From positions 1,166,501-1,230,500 of the forward strand of contig NZ_JYNQ01000001.1 of NCBI RefSeq assembly GCF_000934685.1: a stretch of DNA of 64,000 nt. Direction: 5' to 3'. Positions 42,779 to 51,322 of the stretch are shown here, one piece after another. Every line of letters starts with the position of its first letter. Position 1 is the first letter of the stretch. This DNA is from Lacinutrix sp. Hel_I_90 (lineage in GTDB: Bacteria; Bacteroidota; Bacteroidia; Flavobacteriales; Flavobacteriaceae). The position numbers and the translations under genes were made by a program. A model generated the notes under the pieces. The model was not told the DNA's origin, did not search any database, and was given only the letters and a program-made list of their open reading frames with translations.

Positions 42779-42849
42779 CTTCGACTGCACTTCGTGTGAT
42801 AGTCGCAGACACTATAACAAACAAAATGTCAAATGGAGTGCAAGCGAAG
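42779..42849. repeat. Imperfect inverted repeat upstream of secA
   Basis: CTTCG-AC-TGCACT (from 42779) is mirrored by AGTGCA-AG-CGAAG (to 42849) about 45 bp later. The arms pair over 5 + 6 bp with a 2-base internal mismatch. Sequences of the CTTCGAC...TGCACTTCG type recur between genes in flavobacterial genomes, so this may be a small REP/MITE-like copy. No second copy is seen here. It sits in the secA leader, where no TAnnTTTG box was found. Confidence 0.45.
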
Positions 42850-42878
42850 CACTTAAGACAAAAAAATATTATAAGCTT

Positions 42879-45800
42879 ATGAATTTTTTAAATTCCGTAC
42901 TAAAAGTCTTTGTTGGCGACAAATCTAAACAAGATGTCAAAGCCATCTCACCTTTAGTAGATAAAATTAAAACCTTTGAAACCGCTTTAGAAGCTTTATC
43001 TCACGATGAATTACGAGCTAAAACAGTAGAATTCAAAGCCATTATTGCCGAAACTCGAAAACCTTTTAACGAACGTAAAGAAAAGTTACGCGTAGAAGCA
43101 GAAGCAATTGATGACATTGACAGACGTGAAGACATTTATCAAGAGATTGATAAAATTGAAGACGAATCGTATGCTGCAGTAGAAGATACTTTAAATGCTA
43201 TTTTACCTGAAGCATTCGCTGTGGTTAAAGAAACAGCAAAACGTTTTACAAACAACACCGAAATTACAGTAACCGCTACCCCGTTTGACAGAGAAGTCTC
43301 TGGCATGGGAGAGTATGTTGCGCTTGATGGTGAAAAAGCCACCTGGTCAAACTCATGGGATGCTGTGGGAAAAGCCATTACTTGGGACATGGTTCATTAC
43401 GATGTACAACTTATTGGTGGTGTCGCTTTGCATGAAGGTAAAATTGCCGAAATGCAAACAGGTGAAGGTAAAACTTTAGTCGCAACCTTACCGGTTTACT
43501 TAAATGCCTTAGCCGAAAAAGGTGTGCATTTAGTAACAGTAAACGACTATTTAGCAAAACGTGATATGGCCTGGATGGCGCCCATTTTCCAATTCCATGG
43601 CATGAGTATAGATTGTATCGATAACCACAGACCAAATTCTGAAGGGCGTCGTAAAGCCTATAACTCTGATATTACTTACGGTACAAATAACGAATTTGGT
43701 TTTGATTATTTACGTGATAACATGGCGAATTCGCCAGACGATTTAGTACAACGCCCGCACCATTACGCGATTGTCGATGAGGTTGATTCTGTATTGGTTG
43801 ATGATGCCAGAACACCCTTAATTATTTCAGGTCCGATTCCACAAGGTGACCGCCATGAATTTACAGAATTAAAGCCAAAAGTTGAAGATATTGTTGCAGT
43901 ACAACGCAAACATTTAACTCAGGTTTTAGTGGATGCTAAAAAATTAATAGCGGAAGGTGACACCAAAGAAGGTGGTTTTCAACTGTTAAGAGTGTACAGA
44001 GGTATTCCAAAGAATAAAGCATTAATTAAATTCTTAAGTGAAGAAGGTAATAAGCTATTACTTCAAAAAACAGAAAACACCTACATGGCAGATAACAACC
44101 GTGAGATGCCAAAGGTTGATGCAGAATTGTACTACGTTATTGAAGAAAAAAATAATCAAATTGAATTAACCGATAAAGGGGTTGAATACATTTCAGGAAA
44201 AGATAATCCAGACTTCTTTGTCATGCCAGAAATTGGTATTGAGATAGCCAAAATTGAAGCACAAGGTTTATCTTCTGAAGATGAAGCCAACTTAAAAGAA
44301 GAGTTATTTAGAGAGTTTGGTGTAAAATCTGAACGCATACATACCCTAAATCAATTACTAAAAGCCTATGCTTTATTTGAAAAAGACAACCAATATGTTG
44401 TTATGGATAATAAAGTTATGATTGTTGATGAGCAAACAGGTCGTATCATGGATGGTCGTCGTTATAGCGATGGCTTACACCAGGCTATTGAAGCTAAGGA
44501 AAATGTAAAAATTGAAGATGCCACACAAACTTTCGCGACAGTAACCCTTCAAAATTACTTTAGAATGTATCGTAAACTGTCTGGTATGACAGGTACTGCG
44601 GTTACAGAAGCAGGCGAATTGTGGGAGATCTATAAATTAGATGTTGTTGAAATTCCAACGAACAGACCCATTGCACGTCACGATAGAGAAGATTTAGTTT
44701 ATAAAACAAAGCGTGAAAAATACAATGCGGTTATTGATGAAGTAACCAACTTATCGCAACAAGGCCGTCCTGTTTTAATAGGTACCACTAACGTAGAAAT
44801 TTCTGAGTTACTAGGGAAAATGCTAAGCATTAGAAAAGTACCGCACAATGTATTAAATGCAAAACTCCATAAAAAAGAAGCCGATATTGTAGAACAAGCT
44901 GGGCAACCTGGTCAAGTAACCATCGCTACGAACATGGCTGGTCGTGGTACCGATATTAAGTTAAGCGATGCCGTTAAAAAAGCTGGTGGTTTAGCTATTG
45001 TTGGTACAGAACGTCATGATTCTCGTCGTGTAGACAGACAATTACGTGGTCGTGCTGGACGTCAAGGAGATCCAGGAAGCTCACAATTTTATGTGAGTTT
45101 AGAAGATAATTTAATGCGACTGTTTGGTAGTGAGCGTATTGCCAAAATGATGGACCGTATGGGACTTAAGGAAGGCGAAGTGATTCAGCATTCTATGATT
45201 TCTAAATCTATTGAGCGTGCACAGAAAAAGGTTGAAGAAAATAACTTTGGCGTGCGTAAGCGTTTATTAGAATATGACGATGTTATGAACTCGCAACGTG
45301 AAGTAATTTACAAACGTCGCCACCATGCGTTATTTGGAGAACGTTTACGTGTTGATTTAGCAAACATGCTTTTCGATACTTCGGAAGGCATGGCTGAAAC
45401 CAATAAAGCTGCGAGTGATTTTAAAAATTTCGAATTCGAATTAATCCGTTACTTCTCTATGGCATCGCCAGTGACAGAAGCAGAATTCAATAAATTATCA
45501 GCAACGGCATTAACAAAACGTATTTACAATGCTGCTTTTGATCACTACAAGGCAAAGATGGCTCGTAATGCTGAGATTGCGTTTCCTGTGATTAAAGATG
45601 TTTTTGAAAACCAAGGCGATAAATACAAACGTATTGTTGTACCGTTTACAGATGGTAAAAAAACATTACAGGTCGTAACAGATTTAGAAACGGCTTACAA
45701 TTCAGAAGGAAAGCAATTAGTTACAGATTTTGAAAAGAACATTACTTTAGCCATTATTGACGATGCCTGGAAAACGCATTTACGTAAAATGGATGAGTTA

Positions 45801-46235
45801 AAACAGTCTGTTCAACTTGCGGTTCATGAGCAAAAAGATCCACTTTTGATTTATAAGTTTGAAGCTTTTGAATTATTCAAAGGCATGATAGACCGAGTAA
45901 ACAAAGAAGTAATTTCGTTTTTATTTAAAGGAGAATTACAAGCCAATCAAGGCAACGAAATAAGTGAAGCAAGACAAACCCGTAAAAAGGAAAATCTGAA
46001 AACACAAAAAGACGAAATCCAAAATTTAGATGAGCGTTCTGCTCAAAACAGAGCCGCCGGTAACACACAGCAACAGCAACAAGTTGTAGAAACCATTGTA
46101 CGTGACCAACCTAAAATTGGGCGTAATGACCGTGTGACCATTAAGCATGTTATGAGTGGTGAAAATAAAACCGTAAAATACAAGCAAGCAGAACCTTTAA
46201 TCGCTAAGGGCGAATGGGTTTTAACAGAAGAATAA
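42879..46235 (+). CDS. secA: Preprotein translocase ATPase SecA
   Basis: This 1118-residue motor drives preproteins through SecYEG with ATP. Motifs: MQTGEGKTLVATLPVYLNAL (Walker A), TYGTNNEFGFDYLRDNM, AIVDEVDSVLVDDARTPLII (DEVD box), GMTGTAVTEAGE, TNMAGRGTDIKL and RQLRGRAGRQGDPGSSQFY. It is longer than E. coli SecA (901) because of insertions around residues 55-100 and 330-500, normal in Bacteroidota. The C-terminus ends HVMSGENKTVKYKQAEPLIA and lacks the Cys-rich SEC-C zinc motif. A strong terminator follows 26 bp after the stop. Confidence 0.99.
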   Translation: MNFLNSVLKVFVGDKSKQDVKAISPLVDKIKTFETALEALSHDELRAKTVEFKAIIAETRKPFNERKEKLRVEAEAIDDIDRREDIYQEIDKIEDESYAAVEDTLNAILPEAFAVVKETAKRFTNNTEITVTATPFDREVSGMGEYVALDGEKATWSNSWDAVGKAITWDMVHYDVQLIGGVALHEGKIAEMQTGEGKTLVATLPVYLNALAEKGVHLVTVNDYLAKRDMAWMAPIFQFHGMSIDCIDNHRPNSEGRRKAYNSDITYGTNNEFGFDYLRDNMANSPDDLVQRPHHYAIVDEVDSVLVDDARTPLIISGPIPQGDRHEFTELKPKVEDIVAVQRKHLTQVLVDAKKLIAEGDTKEGGFQLLRVYRGIPKNKALIKFLSEEGNKLLLQKTENTYMADNNREMPKVDAELYYVIEEKNNQIELTDKGVEYISGKDNPDFFVMPEIGIEIAKIEAQGLSSEDEANLKEELFREFGVKSERIHTLNQLLKAYALFEKDNQYVVMDNKVMIVDEQTGRIMDGRRYSDGLHQAIEAKENVKIEDATQTFATVTLQNYFRMYRKLSGMTGTAVTEAGELWEIYKLDVVEIPTNRPIARHDREDLVYKTKREKYNAVIDEVTNLSQQGRPVLIGTTNVEISELLGKMLSIRKVPHNVLNAKLHKKEADIVEQAGQPGQVTIATNMAGRGTDIKLSDAVKKAGGLAIVGTERHDSRRVDRQLRGRAGRQGDPGSSQFYVSLEDNLMRLFGSERIAKMMDRMGLKEGEVIQHSMISKSIERAQKKVEENNFGVRKRLLEYDDVMNSQREVIYKRRHHALFGERLRVDLANMLFDTSEGMAETNKAASDFKNFEFELIRYFSMASPVTEAEFNKLSATALTKRIYNAAFDHYKAKMARNAEIAFPVIKDVFENQGDKYKRIVVPFTDGKKTLQVVTDLETAYNSEGKQLVTDFEKNITLAIIDDAWKTHLRKMDELKQSVQLAVHEQKDPLLIYKFEAFELFKGMIDRVNKEVISFLFKGELQANQGNEISEARQTRKKENLKTQKDEIQNLDERSAQNRAAGNTQQQQQVVETIVRDQPKIGRNDRVTIKHVMSGENKTVKYKQAEPLIAKGEWVLTEE

Positions 46236-46260
46236 AACAATAAATAAGCAATTATAATAA

Positions 46261-46292
46261 AAAAACCTGAAGCCATACTTCAGGTTTTTTTT
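46261..46292 (+). terminator. Intrinsic, probably bidirectional terminator after secA
   Basis: AAAAACCTGAAG and CTTCAGGTTTTT form a perfect 12-bp stem with a CCATA loop and run into T8. The A-run on the left makes it equally suited to stop transcription of the minus-strand lipoprotein gene that ends at 46349. Confidence 0.93.
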
Positions 46293-46348
46293 GCTTTAAT
46301 GTCAAAAGATATATTCTATAACTGTATTAATGTATTACTCTTATATTT

Positions 46349-47242
46349 CTAGCTGTTTTGTTTATTTAAAACCTCAATAGCATCTCCCTTTCTTTTTTGA
46401 ATTTTAGAATACAACTTCATTAATATTTCATAATTATCTTTCACCCAGTCTCTAGTCGATGTTGCTCTTATTACGCCTTGCTTACCAAGATAACTATTAT
46501 ATAAATAATAGGCTTTCATCGCATCTTCTTCATCATAAAAATAACTTTTCCATGTTTCGTTAATCCTGTTTTCTTTAACAACACCTATTCCCCCTTTAAA
46601 CACTTTAATTATTCCTTGAGAATGTTTAAAAGTAACAGTAACATCATTCCTTTCATAGGCTGATTTTAAAAGATAGGCATTATGCAATATATAATTTGCC
46701 AAGCGAGATACAATTTCCGCATTCGTCTCTTTTTCTAGTGGTCGCTGTCTCCATTTGTTATTCGCTACGTAAAAAGGGTCTTCCTTATAGTTTTCTAATT
46801 TCTCTAACTCTTCGACTAACTTAAGTTCTGATGCAACAGCATCGTTTTCATTGCGAATCGTTACAAGCATGCTCCTCATTGTCCCTTCTTGATCAAAGTG
46901 TTCTATTTTAAGTTTATTATTTCCGTATTTAACCTCTTTCTCATTAAGGTAAGACCATTCACCGTTCTTAATATTATCGTCTTCTATTACGGTGTAGGAT
47001 GAATCAGGGTAAAAATATAGCATTAACCCTTTAGAGAGCATCTCATTTGCCAAGGTTGCTTTTGTCTGATTGTCCATGTCCAAATTAGCTTTATCATAAT
47101 TTATTACTTCTGATAACGTCCATGATCCAACTATTGTGTCTTTACCTGATTTTTCAATTGTTGTATTCTTATCTGACTTTTCAGTTGAATTACAGCTGCT
47201 AAAAAAAATTACAAATACTAGTAGTAGGTATTTAATCTTCAT
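46349..47242 (-). CDS. Lipoprotein with lipocalin-like N-terminal region, function unknown
   Basis: This 297-residue protein has a lipoprotein signal (MKIKYLLLVFVIFFSSC, Cys17) and then a Ser/Lys/Thr-rich linker. Around residues 37-125, IVGSWTLSEV...GLMLYFYPDSSYTV and GEWSYLNEKEVKYG follow the lipocalin-like/DUF4488-type pattern of Bacteroidota lipoproteins. The second half (about 150-297) is helical and rich in Tyr and charged residues (VSRLANYILHNAYLLKSAYE) and I do not recognise it. It should sit at the cell envelope. It is a single gene on the minus strand between plus-strand neighbours. No consensus promoter was found upstream. Confidence 0.8.
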   Translation of the reverse strand: MKIKYLLLVFVIFFSSCNSTEKSDKNTTIEKSGKDTIVGSWTLSEVINYDKANLDMDNQTKATLANEMLSKGLMLYFYPDSSYTVIEDDNIKNGEWSYLNEKEVKYGNNKLKIEHFDQEGTMRSMLVTIRNENDAVASELKLVEELEKLENYKEDPFYVANNKWRQRPLEKETNAEIVSRLANYILHNAYLLKSAYERNDVTVTFKHSQGIIKVFKGGIGVVKENRINETWKSYFYDEEDAMKAYYLYNSYLGKQGVIRATSTRDWVKDNYEILMKLYSKIQKRKGDAIEVLNKQNS

Positions 47243-47574
47243 AATAGGTTTGGTTTAATGATTATAACTTATAATTTATTGTGTTTCTATACAATTGTAA
47301 ATCTACTGTTTTTTTTAATATGAAAATATTTATTGCTAATCTGCGATTAAGTTTTGCTATTCTAAGTCACTAACAATGAACACCTTTTTTTTCTCAATCG
47401 GCCATTATAAATACTATAAAAAAGACCTATAAGGCTTAAAGAGATACAGGTCTTTATACTAATTAAAACTACATTTTTCTATTTCGCATGGTATAGAAAC
47501 TTTAGGAATAACGAAAAAAATCGTACCTTTAATAGAACCAATCAAACTCCTTTTGAGTTTAAAATTTAAATGTC
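47243..47574. other. 332-bp divergent intergenic region
   Basis: This AT-rich spacer separates the minus-strand lipoprotein gene from the plus-strand membrane protein gene. It holds an 8-bp inverted repeat (AAAGACCT at 47421-47428 and AGGTCTTT at 47448-47455) with a 19-base loop. It also holds a TACCTTTA box at 47524-47531, a near match to the -7 element that could serve the gene at 47575. I see no other gene or RNA. Confidence 0.5.
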
Positions 47575-47982
47575 TTGATTAGAAATATACTCGCCACCTT
47601 CGCTGGTTTTATTTTGGCTTCAATGGTCGTTTACATTTTTGAAACGGGTATTGGCCACAACCTATTTCCGCTACCTGAAGACGCTAATCCTACAGATATG
47701 GATTGGATAAAGAATAATATGAATAGAATTCCTGTAGGCGCTAAAGTATTTGTAGTTATTGGTCACTTTATGGGTATTATTAGCGGCATGTTTATAGCAG
47801 GATTTATCTCAAAAACAAGTATGATTCCAGCCTATATTGTTGCAGGTCTAATGATTTTGGCTACCGCTTTTGTTACGTTAACACTACCAAAAGGCCTTTG
47901 GTTTATCCTTGCTGAAGTTATTGCGGTTTTTGCTGGATTTCACTTTGGAAAACCACTGGCTCAAAAACATGTTTTTAATTGA
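47575..47982 (+). CDS. Small integral membrane protein, unknown function
   Basis: This 135-residue protein from a TTG start begins MIRNILATFAGFILASMVVY and has about four membrane helices, with a polar loop PEDANPTDMDWIKNNMNRIP between helices one and two. The loop and the second helix (GAKVFVVIGHFMGIISGMFI) recur in short Bacteroidota membrane proteins of unknown role. An ATG five bases upstream is out of frame and meets a stop at once, so TTG is the most 5' usable start. The gene stands alone between two non-coding spacers of over 300 bp. Confidence 0.75.
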   Translation: MIRNILATFAGFILASMVVYIFETGIGHNLFPLPEDANPTDMDWIKNNMNRIPVGAKVFVVIGHFMGIISGMFIAGFISKTSMIPAYIVAGLMILATAFVTLTLPKGLWFILAEVIAVFAGFHFGKPLAQKHVFN

Positions 47983-48192
47983 TATTAAGACATGCCGAGT
48001 TCAACGAACGTGAGTAAAGATCTTAATTTTATATGGTCTAAGCGAACTGTTTTAAAATCGTGAGACTACCAAAATGTCAGAAAGCGCCAAAACAAATTAA
48101 AGAAGCGGGCCCCACAAATTAGTCTTTATAATTACGTATTATACAAAATCAAATTCAATCTCATCTCCTACTCTTTTTTTAATAAAACGTAT
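47983..48192. other. Non-coding spacer, part of a 317-bp gap
   Basis: No open frame is convincing here. A nested inverted structure is visible near 47984-48030: ATTAAGA ... TCTTAAT enclosing GTTC-AAC-GAAC. It may be a decayed repeat. A GGGCCC palindrome lies near 48110. The remaining sequence is plain AT-rich DNA before the regulatory elements at 48193-48299. Confidence 0.4.
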
Positions 48193-48246
48193 TAAAAACC
48201 AGGTTTCACTCATTGAAAAGCCCGGTTAACTCATTGCTGGTTTTTA
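48193..48246. promoter_or_regulatory. Inverted repeat enclosing two 21-bp-spaced direct repeats (candidate activator site)
   Basis: TAAAAACCAG (48193-48202) and CTGGTTTTTA (48237-48246) form a perfect 10-bp inverted repeat. Between them ACTCATTG occurs twice (48208-48215 and 48229-48236), start to start 21 bp, so both copies lie on the same face of the helix. Two short direct repeats with a period of about 21 bp is the site layout of LytTR-type response regulators. The -7 box of the gene at 48300 is 28 bp further on. Confidence 0.5.
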
Positions 48247-48259
48247 TATACTCTGTTAA

Positions 48260-48299
48260 GTTATAGGTTTGAGGCATCATAACTTTTAAAACCTATAAC
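48260..48299. promoter_or_regulatory. -7 box inside an 11-bp inverted repeat before the 48300 gene
   Basis: TAGGTTTG at 48264-48271 matches TAnnTTTG and lies 28 nt before the ATG. It overlaps the left arm of a perfect 11-bp inverted repeat, GTTATAGGTTT (48260-48270) and AAACCTATAAC (48289-48299). The right arm ends at the ATG. A protein bound here would cover promoter and start; the right arm would also be in the mRNA leader. Confidence 0.55.
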
Positions 48300-48980
48300 A
48301 TGAAAAATCAATTTAGCTTAAACATCAAAACACCTTGTCACGAAAACTTTAATCAATTTTCTCAAACTCCAGACGGTGGCTTTTGTGGCTCTTGTGAAAA
48401 GGAGGTCATCGACTTTACAAAAATGAACACTCAAGATCTTGTTAATTATTTTCAAAATCAAAAGCGTCAAAACACCTGCGGAAGATTTAATCGTTCTCAG
48501 TTAAGCACGGTCAACGAAAATCACAAGCAAGGTAAAAACCTTAGCCTTGTTGGTGGTATTGGACTGGCGTGTATACTGGCTTTTTCAATGAATACAATAC
48601 AAGCACAGGAGTCTCAAAACCCAACAAAAACGGCTGTAAACACTCAGGAAGTTCAAAATTCAGCATTTCAAAATAGCTTTATTGTAAAAGGAAATGTGTC
48701 TGACAACTCTGAACCATTAGTTGGTGTTAATGTGACATTAGAAGGAACCAAAACTGGAACAGTAACAGATTTTAATGGGCATTTTGAATTTCCTATAAAG
48801 CTTAAAAAAGGAGACGTTTTAGTTTTTAGTTATCTCGGACTGGAATCACAAAAAGTAGTTATAGAAAATGAAAATTCAGCGTCAAACATAGCACTAGACA
48901 TAAAAATGACATTAGATACAGTGGTTATTATGGGGAAAGTAGCCGTAAAAGGCGTGTATCAATCAAAGCGAAATAAATAA
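48300..48980 (+). CDS. Cys-rich N-terminus, one TM and CarboxypepD_reg-like domain protein
   Basis: This 226-residue protein has three parts. Residues 1-60 are cytoplasmic with PCHENF (Cys13), GGFCGSCEKEVIDFTKM (Cys29, Cys32) and Cys60, a spacing that could bind zinc or form redox pairs. A single membrane helix is at about 82-99 (LVGGIGLACILAFSMNTIQA). The outer part, about 126-190, is a CarboxypepD_reg-like Ig fold (VKGNVSDNSEPLVGVNVTLE, GTVTDFNGHFEF), as found in front of TonB-dependent receptors. Proteins with this start are common in Flavobacteriia but I know of no proven role; signal relay from the periplasm is one idea. It is co-directional with and 12 nt from the transglutaminase gene. 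Confidence 0.85.
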   Translation: MKNQFSLNIKTPCHENFNQFSQTPDGGFCGSCEKEVIDFTKMNTQDLVNYFQNQKRQNTCGRFNRSQLSTVNENHKQGKNLSLVGGIGLACILAFSMNTIQAQESQNPTKTAVNTQEVQNSAFQNSFIVKGNVSDNSEPLVGVNVTLEGTKTGTVTDFNGHFEFPIKLKKGDVLVFSYLGLESQKVVIENENSASNIALDIKMTLDTVVIMGKVAVKGVYQSKRNK

Positions 48981-48992
48981 ACCCAAACTGCT

Positions 48993-50000
48993 ATGAAAAA
49001 CACCTTCATTTATCTCGTCCTTTTTGTCTTCAATAGTACGATGGCTCAAGTCTCAGATTTTAAATCTATAAATTTTACCATTGCAGATAATGTAGCGACC
49101 TTAAATGAAGGTAGCAGCTTGGAAAACTTACCATTATTAGCGTATAAATTAACGCACAAACTTCCTACCCAAGTTGAAAAATTTAGAGCCATATATACAT
49201 GGGTTTGTAATAATATTGAAGGCGATTACTATCAGCATGAAAAAATAAATAGAACACGAAAAAGATTTCAAAACGATAGTCTAGGGTATATTAAATGGAG
49301 TAATGGTTACAAAAAAACCGCCTTCAAAACGTTACGAAAGCACAAAAAAACCATGTGTACCGGCTATGCTTATTTAATAAAAGAACTTTGTTTTTTAGCC
49401 AATATAGCCTGTGAAATTGTCGATGGTTATGGGCGCTCTATAAACGCTAATGTAGAAGAATTTGAAATGACTAACCATTCTTGGAATGCCGTGAAATTAA
49501 ACAACAAATGGTATCTCTGTGACGCCACATGGTCTAGTGGGTATACTGATGAAAACAATAATTTTGTTAACGACTATAATGAAGGCTATTTTTTAACAGA
49601 CCCTACATTATTTGCTAAAAATCATTATCCAACACTTCAAAAGTGGTTGCTTAACGCTACCGTGACACCTACAGATTTTGTTTCATCCCCACTAGTGTAT
49701 GGTGACATTTTTAAGCATAAAGTGATACTTATAAGTCCTGAACAGATGCAAATAAAAACAAAAGAGAATGCCGAAATCTACTTTAGTTTTAAACATTTAA
49801 AGAACAGCACTCTTGATACTGTTTCTCTAGTGCTCTTTTCTGGCAGTAACACGCGGCCTCTAAAAATTTATGCCCTTAAAACCGAAAACAAAATAGTGAA
49901 TTTTAAATACCGATTTGAACATAAAGGGTATTACGATGTACATTTAAAAATAAATAACGATATCGTAGCGACCTACACCGTAGAAGTCTCTAAACGTTAA
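48993..50000 (+). CDS. Secreted transglutaminase-like (papain-fold) protein
   Basis: This 335-residue protein has a signal peptide (MKNTFIYLVLFVFNSTMAQV, cleaved near residue 18). The transglutaminase-core triad is present: TMCTGYAYLIKELC (Cys nucleophile), MTNHSWNAVKLNNKWYLCDA (His and Asp of the triad), then TWSSGYT. The family includes proteases and peptide-crosslinking enzymes, so the reaction cannot be named. The C-terminal third (about 225-335) looks like a beta-rich domain ending VHLKINNDIVATYTVEVS. It lies 12 nt after the CarboxypepD_reg-like gene, so both are one operon and may act together in the periplasm. Confidence 0.88.
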   Translation: MKNTFIYLVLFVFNSTMAQVSDFKSINFTIADNVATLNEGSSLENLPLLAYKLTHKLPTQVEKFRAIYTWVCNNIEGDYYQHEKINRTRKRFQNDSLGYIKWSNGYKKTAFKTLRKHKKTMCTGYAYLIKELCFLANIACEIVDGYGRSINANVEEFEMTNHSWNAVKLNNKWYLCDATWSSGYTDENNNFVNDYNEGYFLTDPTLFAKNHYPTLQKWLLNATVTPTDFVSSPLVYGDIFKHKVILISPEQMQIKTKENAEIYFSFKHLKNSTLDTVSLVLFSGSNTRPLKIYALKTENKIVNFKYRFEHKGYYDVHLKINNDIVATYTVEVSKR

Positions 50001-50055
50001 ATTAATAGCCTGCTTCTATTATTCATTTTTTAATAAAAAAGCGTGGTAAAAAAAC

Positions 50056-50063
50056 TACCTTTG
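50056..50063 (+). promoter_or_regulatory. Promoter -7 box of the DEAD-box helicase gene
   Basis: TACCTTTG is a full match to TAnnTTTG and ends 17 nt before the ATG at 50081. No TTG is at -33. Confidence 0.6.
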
Positions 50064-50080
50064 CAGTAAATATTTTTTAC

Positions 50081-51322
50081 ATGTCATTTAAAGACCTAAA
50101 GCTTAACAGACCATTATTACGTGCCATTGCCGAAAAAGGCTACGACAACCCAACGCTTATTCAAGAGCGTACCATTCCGTTAGTTTTAGATAAAAAAGAT
50201 GTCATTGCTTCTGCACAAACGGGAACTGGAAAAACAGCGGCGTTCGCCTTGCCCATTTTGCAGTTGCTGTATGATAAACAAGAAGCTCCAAAAAAAGGTA
50301 AAAAAATACGTGCGGTTGTGGTTAGTCCTACTCGGGAATTGGCCATCCAAATTCAGGAAAACTTTGAAGGTTACGCCACATATACTAATTTAACCTCTGC
50401 TGTTATTTATGGAGGAACTGCTATTGAGCCTCAAAAAGAGCGCTTAAAAGCAGGTGTCGATATCTTAATTGCGACACCAGGTCGTTTACTCGATTTACAT
50501 AAGCAAGACAGTCTCAATTTAGATTATGTAGAAACCTTAGTTTTAGACGAAGCAGATTTAATGCTAGACATGGGTTTTATAGATGATGTCAAAAAGATTG
50601 AAAGACTCTGCCCTAAAGAAAAACAGACACTCTTGTTTTCAGCAACAATCCCTTACAAGGTTGAACAATTAGCGAATGGCATCTTAAAAGCACCTAAACG
50701 TATTGAAGTTTCCCAGAATTCTTCAACGTCTAAAAATGTTGAGCAAGCCTTATATTTCGTGCCTAAACCAAAAAAAATCGAATTGTGTTTGCACTTGCTC
50801 CGCGATACAATAAAAGGACGCATCATTATTTTTCGTAGAACAAAATATGGTGTTGATAAACTAGAAAAAACGCTACTTAAAAACAACTATAAAGTAGATA
50901 GTATTCATGGTGATAAAAGCCAGACACTACGTCAAGAGGCATTAAGTGATTTTAAGAAAAATAAGGTGGATATTTTAATTGCAACTGATGTTGCCGCGCG
51001 TGGTATTGATGTTGATGATGTGGATGCGGTTATTAATTTCGATATGCCAAATGTACCTGAAACCTATGTGCATCGTATTGGAAGAACGGCGCGTGCCGGT
51101 AATACTGGTGCCTCTTATTCCTTTTGCTCTGCTGATGAAAAAGAATATGTAAAAGCGATACAACAACTTATAAATCTTCAGTTAAATGTCGTAGAAGACC
51201 ATCCGTATCCTTTAGATCCCAAAGCTAAAAAAGAAGTGCATACCTCTAATAAAACTGGAAGTAAGCACAGAAAAGGACGGAAGAGCGAAGGCTCGAAAAA
51301 GAAAAAGAAACGTTGGTACTAA
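50081..51322 (+). CDS. DEAD-box ATP-dependent RNA helicase, RhlE-like
   Basis: This 413-residue enzyme has every DEAD-box motif in order: Q motif with GYDNPTLIQERTIP, ASAQTGTGKTAAFALPIL (I), PTRELAIQI (Ia), ATPGRLLDL (Ib), VLDEADLMLDMGF (II), LLFSATIP (III), DVAARGIDVDDVDAV (V) and HRIGRTARAG (VI). The C-terminal tail is strongly basic (KTGSKHRKGRKSEGSKKKKK), typical of RhlE/cold-shock type helicases that bind structured RNA. It acts in rRNA or mRNA remodelling. Its stop codon overlaps the stop of the convergent minus-strand gene by a few bases. Confidence 0.96.
   Translation: MSFKDLKLNRPLLRAIAEKGYDNPTLIQERTIPLVLDKKDVIASAQTGTGKTAAFALPILQLLYDKQEAPKKGKKIRAVVVSPTRELAIQIQENFEGYATYTNLTSAVIYGGTAIEPQKERLKAGVDILIATPGRLLDLHKQDSLNLDYVETLVLDEADLMLDMGFIDDVKKIERLCPKEKQTLLFSATIPYKVEQLANGILKAPKRIEVSQNSSTSKNVEQALYFVPKPKKIELCLHLLRDTIKGRIIIFRRTKYGVDKLEKTLLKNNYKVDSIHGDKSQTLRQEALSDFKKNKVDILIATDVAARGIDVDDVDAVINFDMPNVPETYVHRIGRTARAGNTGASYSFCSADEKEYVKAIQQLINLQLNVVEDHPYPLDPKAKKEVHTSNKTGSKHRKGRKSEGSKKKKKRWY

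Noticed and set aside
44900-46235. SecA without the C-terminal zinc motif as a novelty
   Set aside because: Loss of SEC-C and the extra length are usual in Bacteroidota SecA proteins.
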